From the NCBI RefSeq assembly GCF_016811235.1, contig NZ_JAFBID010000030.1:1-63544 (forward strand): a stretch of 63,544 nucleotides of DNA. The letters run 5' to 3'. This DNA comes from Microvirga arabica (lineage in GTDB: Bacteria > Pseudomonadota > Alphaproteobacteria > Rhizobiales > Beijerinckiaceae). The notes below the pieces were generated by a model that ran no database searches, was not told the origin of the DNA, and worked only from the letters and a program-made list of their open reading frames with translations. The position numbers were made by a program, and so were the translations under genes. Below, piece by piece: positions 18,884-27,811 of this stretch. Each line of letters starts with the position of its first letter. The first letter of the stretch is position 1.

Positions 18884-19022
18884 ATGTCTGCCCCCCTCGT
18901 TCTCCCATCTCCCGACCCGCCGTGACACGTTGGCGGCGGCAGCGGCCTTCACCGCCTCCCTCGCACTGCCGGGTTCACCGGAAGCGGCCACACCACCAAC
19001 TCCACCGAAAGGAACGCTCACC
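18884..19022 (+). pseudogene. Frameshifted Tat leader of the chloroperoxidase-like hydrolase
   Basis: An ATG at 18884 with a good AGGAG site starts MSAP and then hits a C6 run (18891-18896). As it stands the frame ends after 13 codons. With one C fewer it would read through [20 protein letters not shown], a twin-arginine signal, directly into the hydrolase that follows. The exported form therefore appears broken by a one-base insertion in a homopolymer. It could also be a sequencing error or a slippage-dependent switch. Confidence 0.75.
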
Positions 19023-19859
19023 ATGGCGACGATCACCTCCAAGGATGGCACGGAAATCTTCCACAAGGACTGGGGTTCGAAGGATGCCCAGCCGATCATG
19101 TTCCACCACGGCTGGCCTCTCAGTTCCGACGATTGGGACGCACAGATGCTGTTCTTCCTTCAGCACGGCTATCGCGTCGTTGCCCATGACCGTCGAGGAC
19201 ACGGCCGCTCGGCCCAGGTCAGCGAAGGCCACGACATGGACCATTACGCCGCCGACGCCTTCGCGGTTGTCGAAGCGCTCGACCTGAAGAACGTTGTCCA
19301 CATCGGCCACTCGACGGGCGGCGGCGAGGTTGCCCGCTATGTGGCCAAGCACGGCGAGCCCGCGGGCCGCGTCGCTAAGGCGGTATTGGTCAGCGCCGTT
19401 CCACCGCTGATGCTCAAGACTGAGAAGAATCCGGAAGGCTTGCCGATCGAGGTGTTCGACGGTTTTCGCAAGGGTGTCGCCGACAACCGGGCCCAACTCT
19501 TCCTCGACGTGGCGACGGGACCGTTCTACGGCTTCAACCGCGAGGGCGCTAAGGTATATCCGGGTGTGATCCAGAACTGGTGGCGCCAGGGCATGATTGG
19601 CTCGGCCAAGGCCCATTACGACGGCATCAAGGCCTTCTCGGAGACTGACCAGACGGAAGATCTCAAGGCCATCTCGGTGCCGACGCTCGTCATGCATGGT
19701 GATGACGACCAGATCGTCCCGATCGCCGACTCCGCGCTCAAGTCTGTAAAGCTTCTGAAGAACGGCACTCTCAAGGTCTACAAGGGCTATCCGCATGGAA
19801 TGCTGACGACACATGCCGACGTCATCAACCCGGATCTGCTCGCCTTCGTGAAAGGCTGA
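19023..19859 (+). CDS. Non-heme chloroperoxidase/arylesterase-like alpha/beta hydrolase
   Basis: A 278-residue hydrolase of the cofactor-free haloperoxidase family, starting [18 protein letters not shown] as cytoplasmic members do. The nucleophile is Ser97 in [12 protein letters not shown], the acid lies in [11 protein letters not shown] and the catalytic His in [12 protein letters not shown] 19023 has an AAGGAA site, so it can be translated without the upstream leader. An in-frame upstream leader with a Tat signal is cut off by a frameshift at 18891. Members hydrolyse esters and can form peracids; the natural substrate is unknown. Confidence 0.9.
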   Translation: MATITSKDGTEIFHKDWGSKDAQPIMFHHGWPLSSDDWDAQMLFFLQHGYRVVAHDRRGHGRSAQVSEGHDMDHYAADAFAVVEALDLKNVVHIGHSTGGGEVARYVAKHGEPAGRVAKAVLVSAVPPLMLKTEKNPEGLPIEVFDGFRKGVADNRAQLFLDVATGPFYGFNREGAKVYPGVIQNWWRQGMIGSAKAHYDGIKAFSETDQTEDLKAISVPTLVMHGDDDQIVPIADSALKSVKLLKNGTLKVYKGYPHGMLTTHADVINPDLLAFVKG

Positions 19860-19905
19860 GCCTCAACCCGCCCTCTTCGGACCCATTTCATCTTAGGAGT
19901 ATCCA

Positions 19906-20631
19906 ATGGATCGTTCAGAACCGACCGTCGTCCTGGTGCATGGAGCCTGGGCGGACGGGTCCAGTTGGCAGCACGTCATTCCCCTCCTCCTGAACAAGGG
20001 CATCCCGGTCATTGCCGTCCAGAACCCAACGACGTCGCTCGCCGAGGACGTCGCCGCCACGCAGCGGGCGTTGGACGCCATCAAGGGTCCGGTCGTCCTT
20101 GTCGGACATAGCTGGGGCGGCGCCGTGATCACGCAGGCGGGTGTTGACCCCAAGGTGAAGGCGCTCGTCTTTGTCGCGGCTTTCGCGCCCGAAGCCGGTG
20201 AGTCGGTCGGCGACCCGGTCGGGGCGCATGCCGCCCCGCCGGGGCTGTCCCGGATCACCGAGGAAGGGACAAACTTCCTGCGCATGAGTGTAGACGGCTT
20301 CGTGCACGATGTCGCCCAAGACCTGCCGGGGGATGAGGCGCGTGTGCTGGCAGTCGTTCAGGCCCCATTGGCGAAGACCACGTTCGGAGAAAAGGTCACC
20401 GAGGCTGCGTGGACTGCACGACCGAATTGGTACGTTGTCTCGACCGAGGATCGGGCTGTGAGCGTCGATCTCCAGCGTGAGCTGGCGGCGAGGATGGAAG
20501 CGAAAACCACGGAGCTGAACGCCAGCCATATGTCGCTGCTGTCGATGCCGGAGGCGGTTGCCGACATCATTGTCGATGCAGTTGCGGCTACGGCCCCGCT
20601 CCAGGAGAGCCTCGTCACGGCGGATTGGTGA
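19906..20631 (+). CDS. Small alpha/beta hydrolase of the esterase/MES-like group
   Basis: A 241-residue hydrolase beginning with the family motif TVVLVHGAWADGSSW. The nucleophile is Ser69 in LVGHSWGGAVI, and the probable acid and base lie in STEDRAVS and NASHMSLLSMP. Cytoplasmic, no signal peptide. It starts 46 bases after the chloroperoxidase-like gene with a TAGGAG site. Relatives act on small esters, but I cannot name the substrate. Confidence 0.88.
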   Translation: MDRSEPTVVLVHGAWADGSSWQHVIPLLLNKGIPVIAVQNPTTSLAEDVAATQRALDAIKGPVVLVGHSWGGAVITQAGVDPKVKALVFVAAFAPEAGESVGDPVGAHAAPPGLSRITEEGTNFLRMSVDGFVHDVAQDLPGDEARVLAVVQAPLAKTTFGEKVTEAAWTARPNWYVVSTEDRAVSVDLQRELAARMEAKTTELNASHMSLLSMPEAVADIIVDAVAATAPLQESLVTADW

Positions 20632-20854
20632 TCAATGACCGATCTCCGCATATGGCTCTTCGGCCGCTACCGTTTCGTCTCGATGACGCTAAACCGGTTC
20701 GCAATCGCCGTTCCATCTGATGGTACGGAAAGGCATGGATCATGATGGGTCGGGAGAACGCTGAGTCGAAAGGAAAGGCTGCTCTCATCACACTGGACGG
20801 GCCAGTAAGCGGATTCTGCTCCGAACACCCTTCCATACACTTAGGGCATGGACA

Positions 20855-22072
20855 ATGAAGCAACCTGAAGAGGCAGAGCGTCCCTCTCCCGTCGTGACCC
20901 GGTCGGTCATCTTCGTCATGGCCGCCGCAGCCGGAATCGCGGTCGCCAACATCTACTACAACCAGCCCATGCTCGGCCTCATTGAGGCTGACCTGCCCGG
21001 CCCCCTGTCACCGCTGGTGCCGACGGCAACCCAACTCGGCTACGCTATCGGCCTCCTTATTCTCGTGCCTCTCGGCGACATCCTTGAGCGCAAAAGATTG
21101 ATCGTGGTCCAGTTCGGAGTCCTGGCCGTTGCCCTGGCCTTGGCGGCGGCTGCGCCGAATGCAGCCTCGCTCCTGACGGCTTCCCTGTTCCTCGGCATAG
21201 CATCGACGGTCGCCCAGCAGATCGTCCCGCTGGCTGCACATCTTGCCGCCCCGGAGCGCCGAGGGGCCACCGTCGGCACGATCCTGGCCGGAATCCTGAC
21301 CGGGATCCTCCTGAGCCGGACGCTCGCCGGCTTCGTCGCGACCCATGGCGGCTGGCGAGCCATGTTCTGGCTTGGGGTACCCATGGCCCTAGTGGCCGGG
21401 GCGCTGATGATGGCCGTCCTGCCGCACACCCCACCAGTCTCGCGTCTCGGCTATCACAGATTGCTCGGCTCGATCATACACCTGTGGCGCGAATTTCCCG
21501 CTTTGCGGCTCGCAGCACTCACCCAATCCCTGATTTTTGCAGCCTTCACCGCCTTCTGGACCATCCTGGCCTTTCGACTCCAGGGACCGCCTTTCGGCCT
21601 CGGTGCCGACGTGACCGGCCTGTTCGGCATCGTCGGCGCCACAGGGATCTTCGCCGCTCCGCTGGCCGGCCGCTTCGCCGATGTCCGGGGGCCAGCCCCG
21701 GTGGTCGCGCTGGGCGCGGCACTCACCTTTGCATCCTGGCTCGTGTTCGGCCTGTGGACCTCCCTCATCGGCCTAGTGATGGGCGTCATCATTCTGGACT
21801 TTGCGATGCAGTCGGCCTTGGTATCGAACCAGCACATCGTCTTTGCCCTGCGCCCCGAGGCTCAAGCCCGCCTCAACACAGTCCTGATGAGCTTCATGTT
21901 CGTCGGAGGCGCCATTGGATCGGCCACGTCGACCGTCGCCTGGGAAGAGCTTGGTTGGAGCGGAGTGGTGGGGTTGGGGGCCACCTTCGGCGTACTGGCC
22001 ACTACGCTGCAACTCCCGAGTCTTGCCCGCACAAGACGCGCAGCCATGGAGTCTTCCGGAGCGGGGCCATGA
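20855..22072 (+). CDS. MFS exporter, YnfM/arabinose-efflux-like
   Basis: A 405-residue protein with about 12 membrane helices. The N-terminus VANIYYNQPMLGLIEADL and the loop motif LGDILERKRLIV are typical of drug-type MFS exporters of this group. It is the last intact gene of the + strand hydrolase/exporter cluster, after a 223-base gap that should contain its own promoter. Its TGA overlaps an ATG (22069) that opens a decayed hydrolase reading frame. The substrate is unknown. Confidence 0.88.
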   Translation: MKQPEEAERPSPVVTRSVIFVMAAAAGIAVANIYYNQPMLGLIEADLPGPLSPLVPTATQLGYAIGLLILVPLGDILERKRLIVVQFGVLAVALALAAAAPNAASLLTASLFLGIASTVAQQIVPLAAHLAAPERRGATVGTILAGILTGILLSRTLAGFVATHGGWRAMFWLGVPMALVAGALMMAVLPHTPPVSRLGYHRLLGSIIHLWREFPALRLAALTQSLIFAAFTAFWTILAFRLQGPPFGLGADVTGLFGIVGATGIFAAPLAGRFADVRGPAPVVALGAALTFASWLVFGLWTSLIGLVMGVIILDFAMQSALVSNQHIVFALRPEAQARLNTVLMSFMFVGGAIGSATSTVAWEELGWSGVVGLGATFGVLATTLQLPSLARTRRAAMESSGAGP

Positions 22073-22196
22073 AACAGACGCTCCACACGATCCAGGCCAA
22101 CGGCATCTCATCACCGAGGCCTTGAAGGCGCCGCTGGTGTTCTAGGCTGTCGGCATCGACGTAAGGTTACGAGGTCTATCCGGATAGAAGGAGCAC
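22069..22196 (+). pseudogene. Remnant of an alpha/beta hydrolase N-terminus
   Basis: ATG 22069 reads MKQTLHTIQANGI, the usual beginning of an epoxide-hydrolase-like protein. A one-base shift then continues as HLITEALKAPLVF, and further on GYEVYPD fits the next conserved strand after a gap. Frameshift, stop and deletion leave no function. It shows that the operon formerly continued beyond the MFS gene. Confidence 0.45.
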
Positions 22197-22256
22197 ATCC
22201 CGGATGACAGGCACTGTCTACGGCTGCGGAACCTTAAACCCGTCGGTTCAACGCGG

Positions 22257-22343
22257 AACTGGGACGGCTTCTACAACCCTGTCCGGCGTCATTCGACACT
22301 GGATTATGTCAGTCCGGTTCAGTTCGAAAGGCTGGCCGGATAG
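22257..22343 (+). pseudogene. C-terminal remnant of an IS3-family transposase
   Basis: The frame ending at TAG 22341-22343 contains FYNPVRRHSTLDYVSPVQF, which is the terminal signature of IS3-family OrfB integrases. Everything upstream in that frame is unrelated. It marks a past IS insertion and deletion at the end of the hydrolase cluster. Confidence 0.8.
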
Positions 22344-22444
22344 CTACTAAACCGCTCTCCACAAAAGCGGAGCAGGACCACAAGACGCTAGATCCCATCA
22401 CTCTGATAGGTCTATTCTGGGCGATCGCTGCGTCAAGGAGAGAT

Positions 22445-22466
22445 GGCCTCAGCTCGGGCTGAGGCC
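22445..22466 (-). terminator. Hairpin downstream of the alginate lyase gene
   Basis: A perfect 9-base stem (GGCCTCAGC / GCTGAGGCC) with a 4-base loop lies 22 bases after the lyase stop on the minus strand. The T-rich tail is weak (ATCTCTCCTT), so it is a moderate-quality terminator. Confidence 0.6.
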
Positions 22467-22487
22467 ACTCGCGAGGCATGCTTGTGC

Positions 22488-23798
22488 TTAGATTACGATG
22501 AAGTGGCTTGCCGCGAGCTTCGCCAGGTTGTGAATGGCGCCAAACTGCACCGCGGCGCCTGCCCCCTCTCCGTCGGCATCGTAGGACAGAGCACCTGTCT
22601 CGTCGTTGTAGATGATGTAATCGTCCGAGTCCTTGGCCGCGTCGCCGATCACGAAGTTGCCGCTCAAGAGCTTACCCTGTTCCAGCATCGTAAACACCGA
22701 GTCGTTAAGGCGAATGGTGTCCTCGTCAGGGCTGAAGTCCAGGATGGTGTCGACGTTGGTGTTGCCGGACTTGGTGTCAAAGACAAAGGCATCCTCGCCT
22801 GAACCGCCGCTCAGAATGTCGCTGCCGTTCTTGGCCCAGATCGTGTCGTCGCCGCCCTTGCCGTCGATCAGGTCACTGCCGGACGTGCCCCTCAGGCTGT
22901 TGCCACCGCTGTCGCCGGTGATGGTCTTCGTGGTCGTCGGCAGGTCAGGCGAGACCAGATCAGGCGTCGGCGTGGGTTCCTCCGACTGCTCAGGAATTGG
23001 GTCGACCGGGGCCGGTGTTGGCGACGAATCGGCAGGTGTTGGCTCAGCATCGGTCGGCGTGGGTGTCGTTACCCTGCCATCGTGGTTCACATCCAGGGCA
23101 TAGAACGAGGCCTGACCCGCACCAGAGCCATTGCTTTCATTTGCGCCGAGATAGGCCCCCGCCTTGAAGTAGAAGGTGTCGCTCTGCCAGACTGAGTTGA
23201 TCTTGGTGCTGGACTCGTAGACCTTGCCGTCAGCGTAGACGTCAACGTCAAGAGTCGAGCCCTTGGCGTTGATCGTATAGGAGAACTTCTCATTGAGAGA
23301 GACGTCGGGCGTGGCACCCGTGCTGTCCTTGAGCGTGAACTTGGTCTCGGAGTTGCCTGACCCTGCCTGATCGTTGACGAAGTAGACCGTGCCGTTCTCC
23401 CAGTAGAGACGCACCAGCTCATCGTCCTGACCATGGATCTGCCCGACGACCAGCCTGCCGCCGACGCCATCTCGGTTTGGTGCAGCATCAACCTCAAGGG
23501 TGGCGCTCATAAACCCACCGCTGGATAGGTTCCAGGCCGCCTTCTCGGAGCCGTTCATCTCGCGCAGCTCAGACCGAGCGTAGGAGGAGCCCTTGGTGGT
23601 GGCGCCATTGACGGGAGCGTAGAAGACCATCGCTCCGTCGGAACCGGTGTAGAAGTACTTTGAATTCTTGTAGTCGCTGAGGTTCTGCACCTCGACGGCA
23701 GTGCCACTGAGCCTGCCGTTCTGATCGACCGGGAGGGTGATCTTCCAATTGGACAAGTTGAAGTTGCCGCTGGGCGCGGAGGAAGCATTCAAAGCCAT
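22488..23798 (-). CDS. PL7 alginate lyase with C-terminal RTX repeats
   Basis: A 436-residue secreted enzyme. Residues 11-240 are a polysaccharide lyase family 7 domain with the three signature motifs intact: RSELRE (75-80), QIH (120-122) and YFKAGAY (210-216). These give the catalytic Arg75, Gln120, His122 and Tyr216. A Pro/Thr-rich linker (243-290) leads to calcium-binding RTX repeats (about 294-340, GGKGGDDTI-type) and a C-terminal segment ending SHFIVI. No N-terminal signal is present, so export should be by a type I secretion system recognising the C-terminus. QIH, rather than QVH, often goes with guluronate-containing blocks. No alginate uptake or secretion genes lie nearby. Confidence 0.93.
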   Translation of the reverse strand: MALNASSAPSGNFNLSNWKITLPVDQNGRLSGTAVEVQNLSDYKNSKYFYTGSDGAMVFYAPVNGATTKGSSYARSELREMNGSEKAAWNLSSGGFMSATLEVDAAPNRDGVGGRLVVGQIHGQDDELVRLYWENGTVYFVNDQAGSGNSETKFTLKDSTGATPDVSLNEKFSYTINAKGSTLDVDVYADGKVYESSTKINSVWQSDTFYFKAGAYLGANESNGSGAGQASFYALDVNHDGRVTTPTPTDAEPTPADSSPTPAPVDPIPEQSEEPTPTPDLVSPDLPTTTKTITGDSGGNSLRGTSGSDLIDGKGGDDTIWAKNGSDILSGGSGEDAFVFDTKSGNTNVDTILDFSPDEDTIRLNDSVFTMLEQGKLLSGNFVIGDAAKDSDDYIIYNDETGALSYDADGEGAGAAVQFGAIHNLAKLAASHFIVI

Positions 23799-24310
23799 AT
23801 GATTGTCCCCATAGATGAGCGTGCCCCAGCGATGTGGAGCCTCAAGATCTCGATGGATCGTATGATGGAATACGCAGGGCCAGGACGGCCACTGTACTGA
23901 GAAGATACGCTGAACTTCGCCAAAAATCGACAGCCACTCATCAGTTGTTCATTGAGGGGCGTTCGTACTTCAGAACTCTACGGTCAGGGTTGTGAATGTT
24001 GAATAGGGCAACAACGTGGCCACGCTTCATTTTCTCGATCTGCGGATCTGGGACCATGGTGGATCGAAGGGTCAGACACAGCACACACTGAAGCAGTTTG
24101 CCCCTGAGACGCGACTTTTGGGATGCGAGAACTACCGTACCGCCTGTTCATGGACAAGCTAGAGGTGAGTGGCGGATTGGATATCGAGGCCCACCTGTCT
24201 GCCGCGCCGGCGAGTGAGGAAATTCGTCAAGAATGGTTAGTAGAACGATGTAGACTCAGTTTGTAAGGAACTGCCGTCTGATTCAATAACTACCGTTAAT
24301 TGAAATAATC
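23799..24310. other. Intergenic stretch, nothing recognised
   Basis: About 512 bases upstream of the alginate lyase gene. It should contain the lyase promoter, but no clear motif or reading frame is visible. The right part (24200-24310) is noticeably AT-richer than the surroundings. Confidence 0.4.
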
Positions 24311-24682
24311 TTACTTTGCGTCGCCCTCATGTGTACGTTTCTCCACTTTCGGCTCTCTAGCATTTACTACTCTTTGCTCAATCGTATCATGTATATATCG
24401 GAGTTCATCCTGAAAAAAACGTAGCCGTTTCAGCAATTCGATATCAGTTAAATGAGCAGCTGAAAGCGTTTTGTTTGGAATTTCCGGATCGGAGATGGCA
24501 CTGTGGATTCTCCTAAGAGCCGCTGGTCCAATGCCAGGATTTTTCAGCCAGAGGCAATCGGGAACCCTCGCTATTTCGTCCTTGTTGGGGCAGCGCCCCT
24601 CAAACACCTGCAAGATTGCTTTGCGGGCTCGTAAGGGAACCAGATCCAGGGGAAACGGATCATCTCGTTGCATTGAGTCCAC
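24311..24682 (-). CDS. Hypothetical protein with a helix-hairpin-helix-like segment
   Basis: A 123-residue protein I do not recognise. Residues 46-62 read LKNPGIGPAALRRIHSA, which resembles the helix-hairpin-helix loop of the RNA polymerase alpha C-terminal domain. The C-terminal half is charged and probably helical. Its base composition is lower in GC than that of its neighbours, suggesting transfer. It lies between two RTX genes on the same strand. No function is assigned. Confidence 0.55.
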   Translation of the reverse strand: MDSMQRDDPFPLDLVPLRARKAILQVFEGRCPNKDEIARVPDCLWLKNPGIGPAALRRIHSAISDPEIPNKTLSAAHLTDIELLKRLRFFQDELRYIHDTIEQRVVNAREPKVEKRTHEGDAK

Positions 24683-24716
24683 TTCAAGCCAATGTTGGGC
24701 ATAGAAGGCGGAGAGC

Positions 24717-24746
24717 GGAAAAGCGCCCCGGCTTTTCGGCCGGGGC
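24717..24746 (-). terminator. Rho-independent terminator of the RTX gene
   Basis: Stem GCCCCGGC (24725-24732) and GCCGGGGC (24739-24746) with a 6-base loop, followed on the minus strand by GCGCTTTTCC. It lies about 30 bases after the RTX stop. Confidence 0.8.
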
Positions 24747-24774
24747 TCTTCGGATAAAACGTCGTCAGATACCG

Positions 24775-26415
24775 TCAGATGACGAAGAAGTCTTTGTAGG
24801 TAAGTTTGAGGTTCTTGCTCAGCTGGGCAAACTCCACCGCTTCCCTTGAGCCGGAGCCGTCCGCATCATAGGAGAGCACACCCGTCTTCTTGTTGTAGAT
24901 CAGGTAGTCGTCCCGCTCCCGTGCCTTGCTGCCGGTGACGAAGAACTCCTGGTCCAGCTGCATCGGGTTGGAGAGCGTCCCGCTGCCGAGCTTCTTGAAC
25001 ACAGCGTTGTCGAGCAGGAAGCTGTCGTACTTGGCATTGAAGTCGACGATCTTGTCGAAGCTCACCTTGCGATCCGTCGAGGCGGTCCCGAGCTTCGAGT
25101 TGAACACGAAAGCATCGCTGCCAGCGCCACCATAGAGCCGGTCGTTGCCGGAGCCGCCGTTGACTACGTCATCGCCGGTGCCGCCATAGACTCGGTCATT
25201 GCCGCTGTCGCCATAAACCCAGTCGTTGCCAGAGCCGCCATCGACCGTATCGTGCCCGGAACTGCCATAGACTCGGTCATTGCCGGTGCTGCCATAGGCC
25301 TTGTCGTTGCCGGAGCCGGCATTAGCCCAGTCATCGCCTGAGTTGCCATTGACAACGTCATTCCCGGAACTTCCGTACACCCGGTCGTTTCCGGAGCTGC
25401 CATAGACCCGGTCGTTTCCGGAACTGCCATAGACCCAGTCATTGCCGGAGCCGCCATTGACGTAATCATTGCCGCTATCACCGTTGACACGGTCGTCGCC
25501 GCTGTCGCCGTAGATCTTATCATTGCCGGTGCCGCCATTAAGCCTGTCATTGCCTCCGCGGCCTTTGATCGTATCGTTGCCGCCTTGACCCTTCATGACA
25601 TCGTCGATGTTGTCCCGCCCATTCATTGTCTCGGAACGGAACGTGCCGGTGCGTGTAACGACCTGATTGCCCGTATTGGCGGGAGGAGGAGGGGGAGGAG
25701 CAACCGGGTTCGGGACCCAAGCATCTCCAACGAGCTTACCGTCGGCAAACTGCAGAGCTTCAATAGACAGCAGGAAGTCCGTGCCCTCGGTGCTGCTGAC
25801 GACGGTCCGGTTCTCAAGGATCCCGGTGATCGTGTAGCTGGCACGGTTCCCGGAGAACACGGCCGTGTCGTTTCCTGCGCCGCCATCGAGAGTATCATTG
25901 CCGATGCCACCACGGATTATGTCGTCCCCAGCAAAGCCAAAGAGTTTGTTAGCAGTGTCGTTGCCGGTGATGATATTGTTCAGATCATTGCCTGAGCCGG
26001 TGATGGCAGTCCCCTGAAGTACCAAGTTCTCGACGAATTGACCCAGCGTGTAGGCGATGGCGCTGAAGACTGTATCTGTGCCGCCTCCAGCCGCTTCGAC
26101 AACGACATCACCTGTATGATTGACACCATAGGTGTCGTCACCAGAGCCGCCGCTCATCAGGTCGGCGCCGCCTTGACCATCGAGAACGTTGTTGCCAGAG
26201 TTGCCGGTGAGAAGATTGGCCGCCGAATTGCCGGTGGCATTGATATGAGCAGCCCCGGTCAAAATAATGTTTTCAACCTCTGCAGGCAGGATATAGCTCG
26301 CGGTGCTATAGACTGTGTCAATGCCACCCAGGCCCTGATGGTCCTTCTCCACGATAATGTCCGCTGAGGAATCGACATAGTATGTGTCGTTGCCATCGCC
26401 GCCATCGAGACTATC
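24775..26415 (-). pseudogene. RTX calcium-binding protein, N-terminus removed at a MITE
   Basis: An open frame of about 547 codons that begins abruptly at the edge of a 100-bp MITE (26415). It lacks a proper start; the first possible initiator is a GTG at 26352. It contains two VEN-type RTX blocks (VENIILTG, VENLVLQG), a Pro-rich linker (VAPPPPPPANTG), then about 17 consecutive nonapeptides of the form GGSGNDxVY and a terminal domain ending KDFFVI. The last 45 residues parallel the end of the PL7 alginate lyase (DDYLIYNKKTGVLSYDADG against DDYIIYNDETGALSYDADG), so both carry the same type I secretion module. The lost N-terminus may have been an enzyme or adhesin. The remaining frame is intact. 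Confidence 0.85.
25120..25590 (-). repeat. Tandem 27-bp RTX repeat array
   Basis: About 17 head-to-tail units of 27 bases, each coding for a calcium-binding nonapeptide (GGSGNDWVY, GSSGNDRVY and similar). Several neighbouring units are nearly identical at DNA level (for example around 25370-25450), so unit number may change by slippage or recombination. It has no CRISPR character: there are no spacers. Confidence 0.85.
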
Positions 26416-26515
26416 GGCTCTGTTGCATTAACTTCGGGAGACACAATCTGTAGCGTCCTTGCCCTCATTACCAAATACTACATCCTGTGGCTTGACAGGC
26501 TAATGCAACAGAGCC
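26416..26515. mobile_element. 100-bp MITE with IS6-type ends, copy 1
   Basis: Perfect 15-base terminal inverted repeats, GGCTCTGTTGCATTA at the left and its complement at the right, enclose 70 bases with no transposase. The ends resemble those of IS6-family elements. An identical copy lies inverted at 31484-31583. Flanking octamers AGACTATC and CGCTCACG differ, so there is no target duplication. A TTGACA at 26492-26497 points rightward out of the element. Confidence 0.88.
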
Positions 26516-26608
26516 CGCTCACGTCAGCCCGGGCCTTCCTTTATGCCGCTTCTGTCATGCTCCTCGTCCGCCGCTTGGGACGACACTCATGATTTACGAG
26601 ACGGACTC

Positions 26609-27583
26609 TCAGGTATTGCTGAGCCGGTCCAGCAGGAGACCTAGAGCGCCAACGCTCTCTGGCGTCGCCTCCAGGAGACCTGCCCTGTCCTCCGCCATCA
26701 GAAACGTTTTCAGATGGTCTGCGACGCCAACCCGCTCTTCCTCTGGGCCATAACCAAGGCCCGCCAGCGCACGACCAATGAGGGCCTGCGACGGCTCCAG
26801 ATAGGTGGAGAGGCTGCTGTCGGAGCTACCAGCCGCTGAGTGGTCGCGAATGAAGAGAATACGTGAGGCGCATGGGCGAGCGCCGAAGTCATGCAAGGCT
26901 GAGCCGCTGAACACACCTCCGATCAGGTTTGCCGGCGGTGGTGGAACACAAAGCGCAAATAAGTAGCATCTCCCACTTTCACGACAGACCGCCATCGACT
27001 GAGCGGTTCGTCCATCGCAGACCACAGCTCCGTCCATTACGACGACCCGCCCAAAAAGCGCTTCTGAGTACGTGAGGCTCAGCCCCGATGCGCCATTTCG
27101 ACCGATTTCGACCTGCCCACGAATGAGCTTACCGGACTGTGCCTGCGACCACGCCAGAGACAAAGCAAGATAGCGCCCCGTTAGAAGTTGACTCGTAGAC
27201 CACTGGCCTCCATCGGGAAGGGATACAGAGGGTGCCAGTCGGGTTGATGACGCCTCGCGCATGAGTTCTGCGAGTGTCGTACTCGGGACATTGTAATGAG
27301 CTGAAAGGGAGGTGGCGAACTCCTCAAAGGACGCCGCCGCAATGAAGGATTCGGTTAAATTCCCTCCAAGGATAGAAGCCCATTCGTTGTAGACTTGCGA
27401 GATGCGGGGGGCAGACTTGCCACCCAACCACTTGTAGGCATTCTGTGCCGTAAATGCGGTGGTCGGGTTCACAGCTGCGAAACGCCGGCACAGATCTTTT
27501 GGCGAACTTCCGAGCGCCACAAGCGTCAACTTGAGTTTCAGGGCAACCAAAGGCCCAGCAGCTCTTTCTCTCGTGGGGCGCAC
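26609..27583 (-). CDS. Putative DNA-binding regulatory protein of unknown family
   Basis: A 324-residue soluble protein starting at GTG 27583 behind a GGAGG site. I do not recognise the family. Residues 20-75 (LVALGSSPKDLCRRFAAVNP, AYKWLGGKSAPRISQVYNEW) look like a helix-turn-helix of a divergent phage-repressor or XRE kind. The middle part (about 130-230) is beta-rich. It is divergent from the peroxiredoxin gene, with about 230 bases between them, and lies inside the MITE-bounded segment. Control of the peroxiredoxin/hydrolase pair is possible but not shown. Confidence 0.6.
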   Translation of the reverse strand: MRPTRERAAGPLVALKLKLTLVALGSSPKDLCRRFAAVNPTTAFTAQNAYKWLGGKSAPRISQVYNEWASILGGNLTESFIAAASFEEFATSLSAHYNVPSTTLAELMREASSTRLAPSVSLPDGGQWSTSQLLTGRYLALSLAWSQAQSGKLIRGQVEIGRNGASGLSLTYSEALFGRVVVMDGAVVCDGRTAQSMAVCRESGRCYLFALCVPPPPANLIGGVFSGSALHDFGARPCASRILFIRDHSAAGSSDSSLSTYLEPSQALIGRALAGLGYGPEEERVGVADHLKTFLMAEDRAGLLEATPESVGALGLLLDRLSNT

Positions 27584-27811
27584 GTCGGAGCCTCCGGCGC
27601 TACTGTTATATTATGGCATCTGGCGGTCGGCCTTCTTCTCGCGGCCAAAGACAGATACGATGATCTTTGTGGTCCAATATGCCTGGGCCTCGTCTTAATT
27701 TCCACAAAGCTCCGAAAATAGCTGAAGATTTCCGCTTACCTTGTCGCGATAGACTGTCAAGCTAGCAACGAAACGTCCGTAAGTACTCATGATGTGGGAG
27801 AGGGGAGCCCT

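Noticed and set aside
25120..25590. CRISPR-like periodic repeats
   Set aside because: The 27-base units are contiguous, in frame and encode RTX nonapeptides, without spacers.
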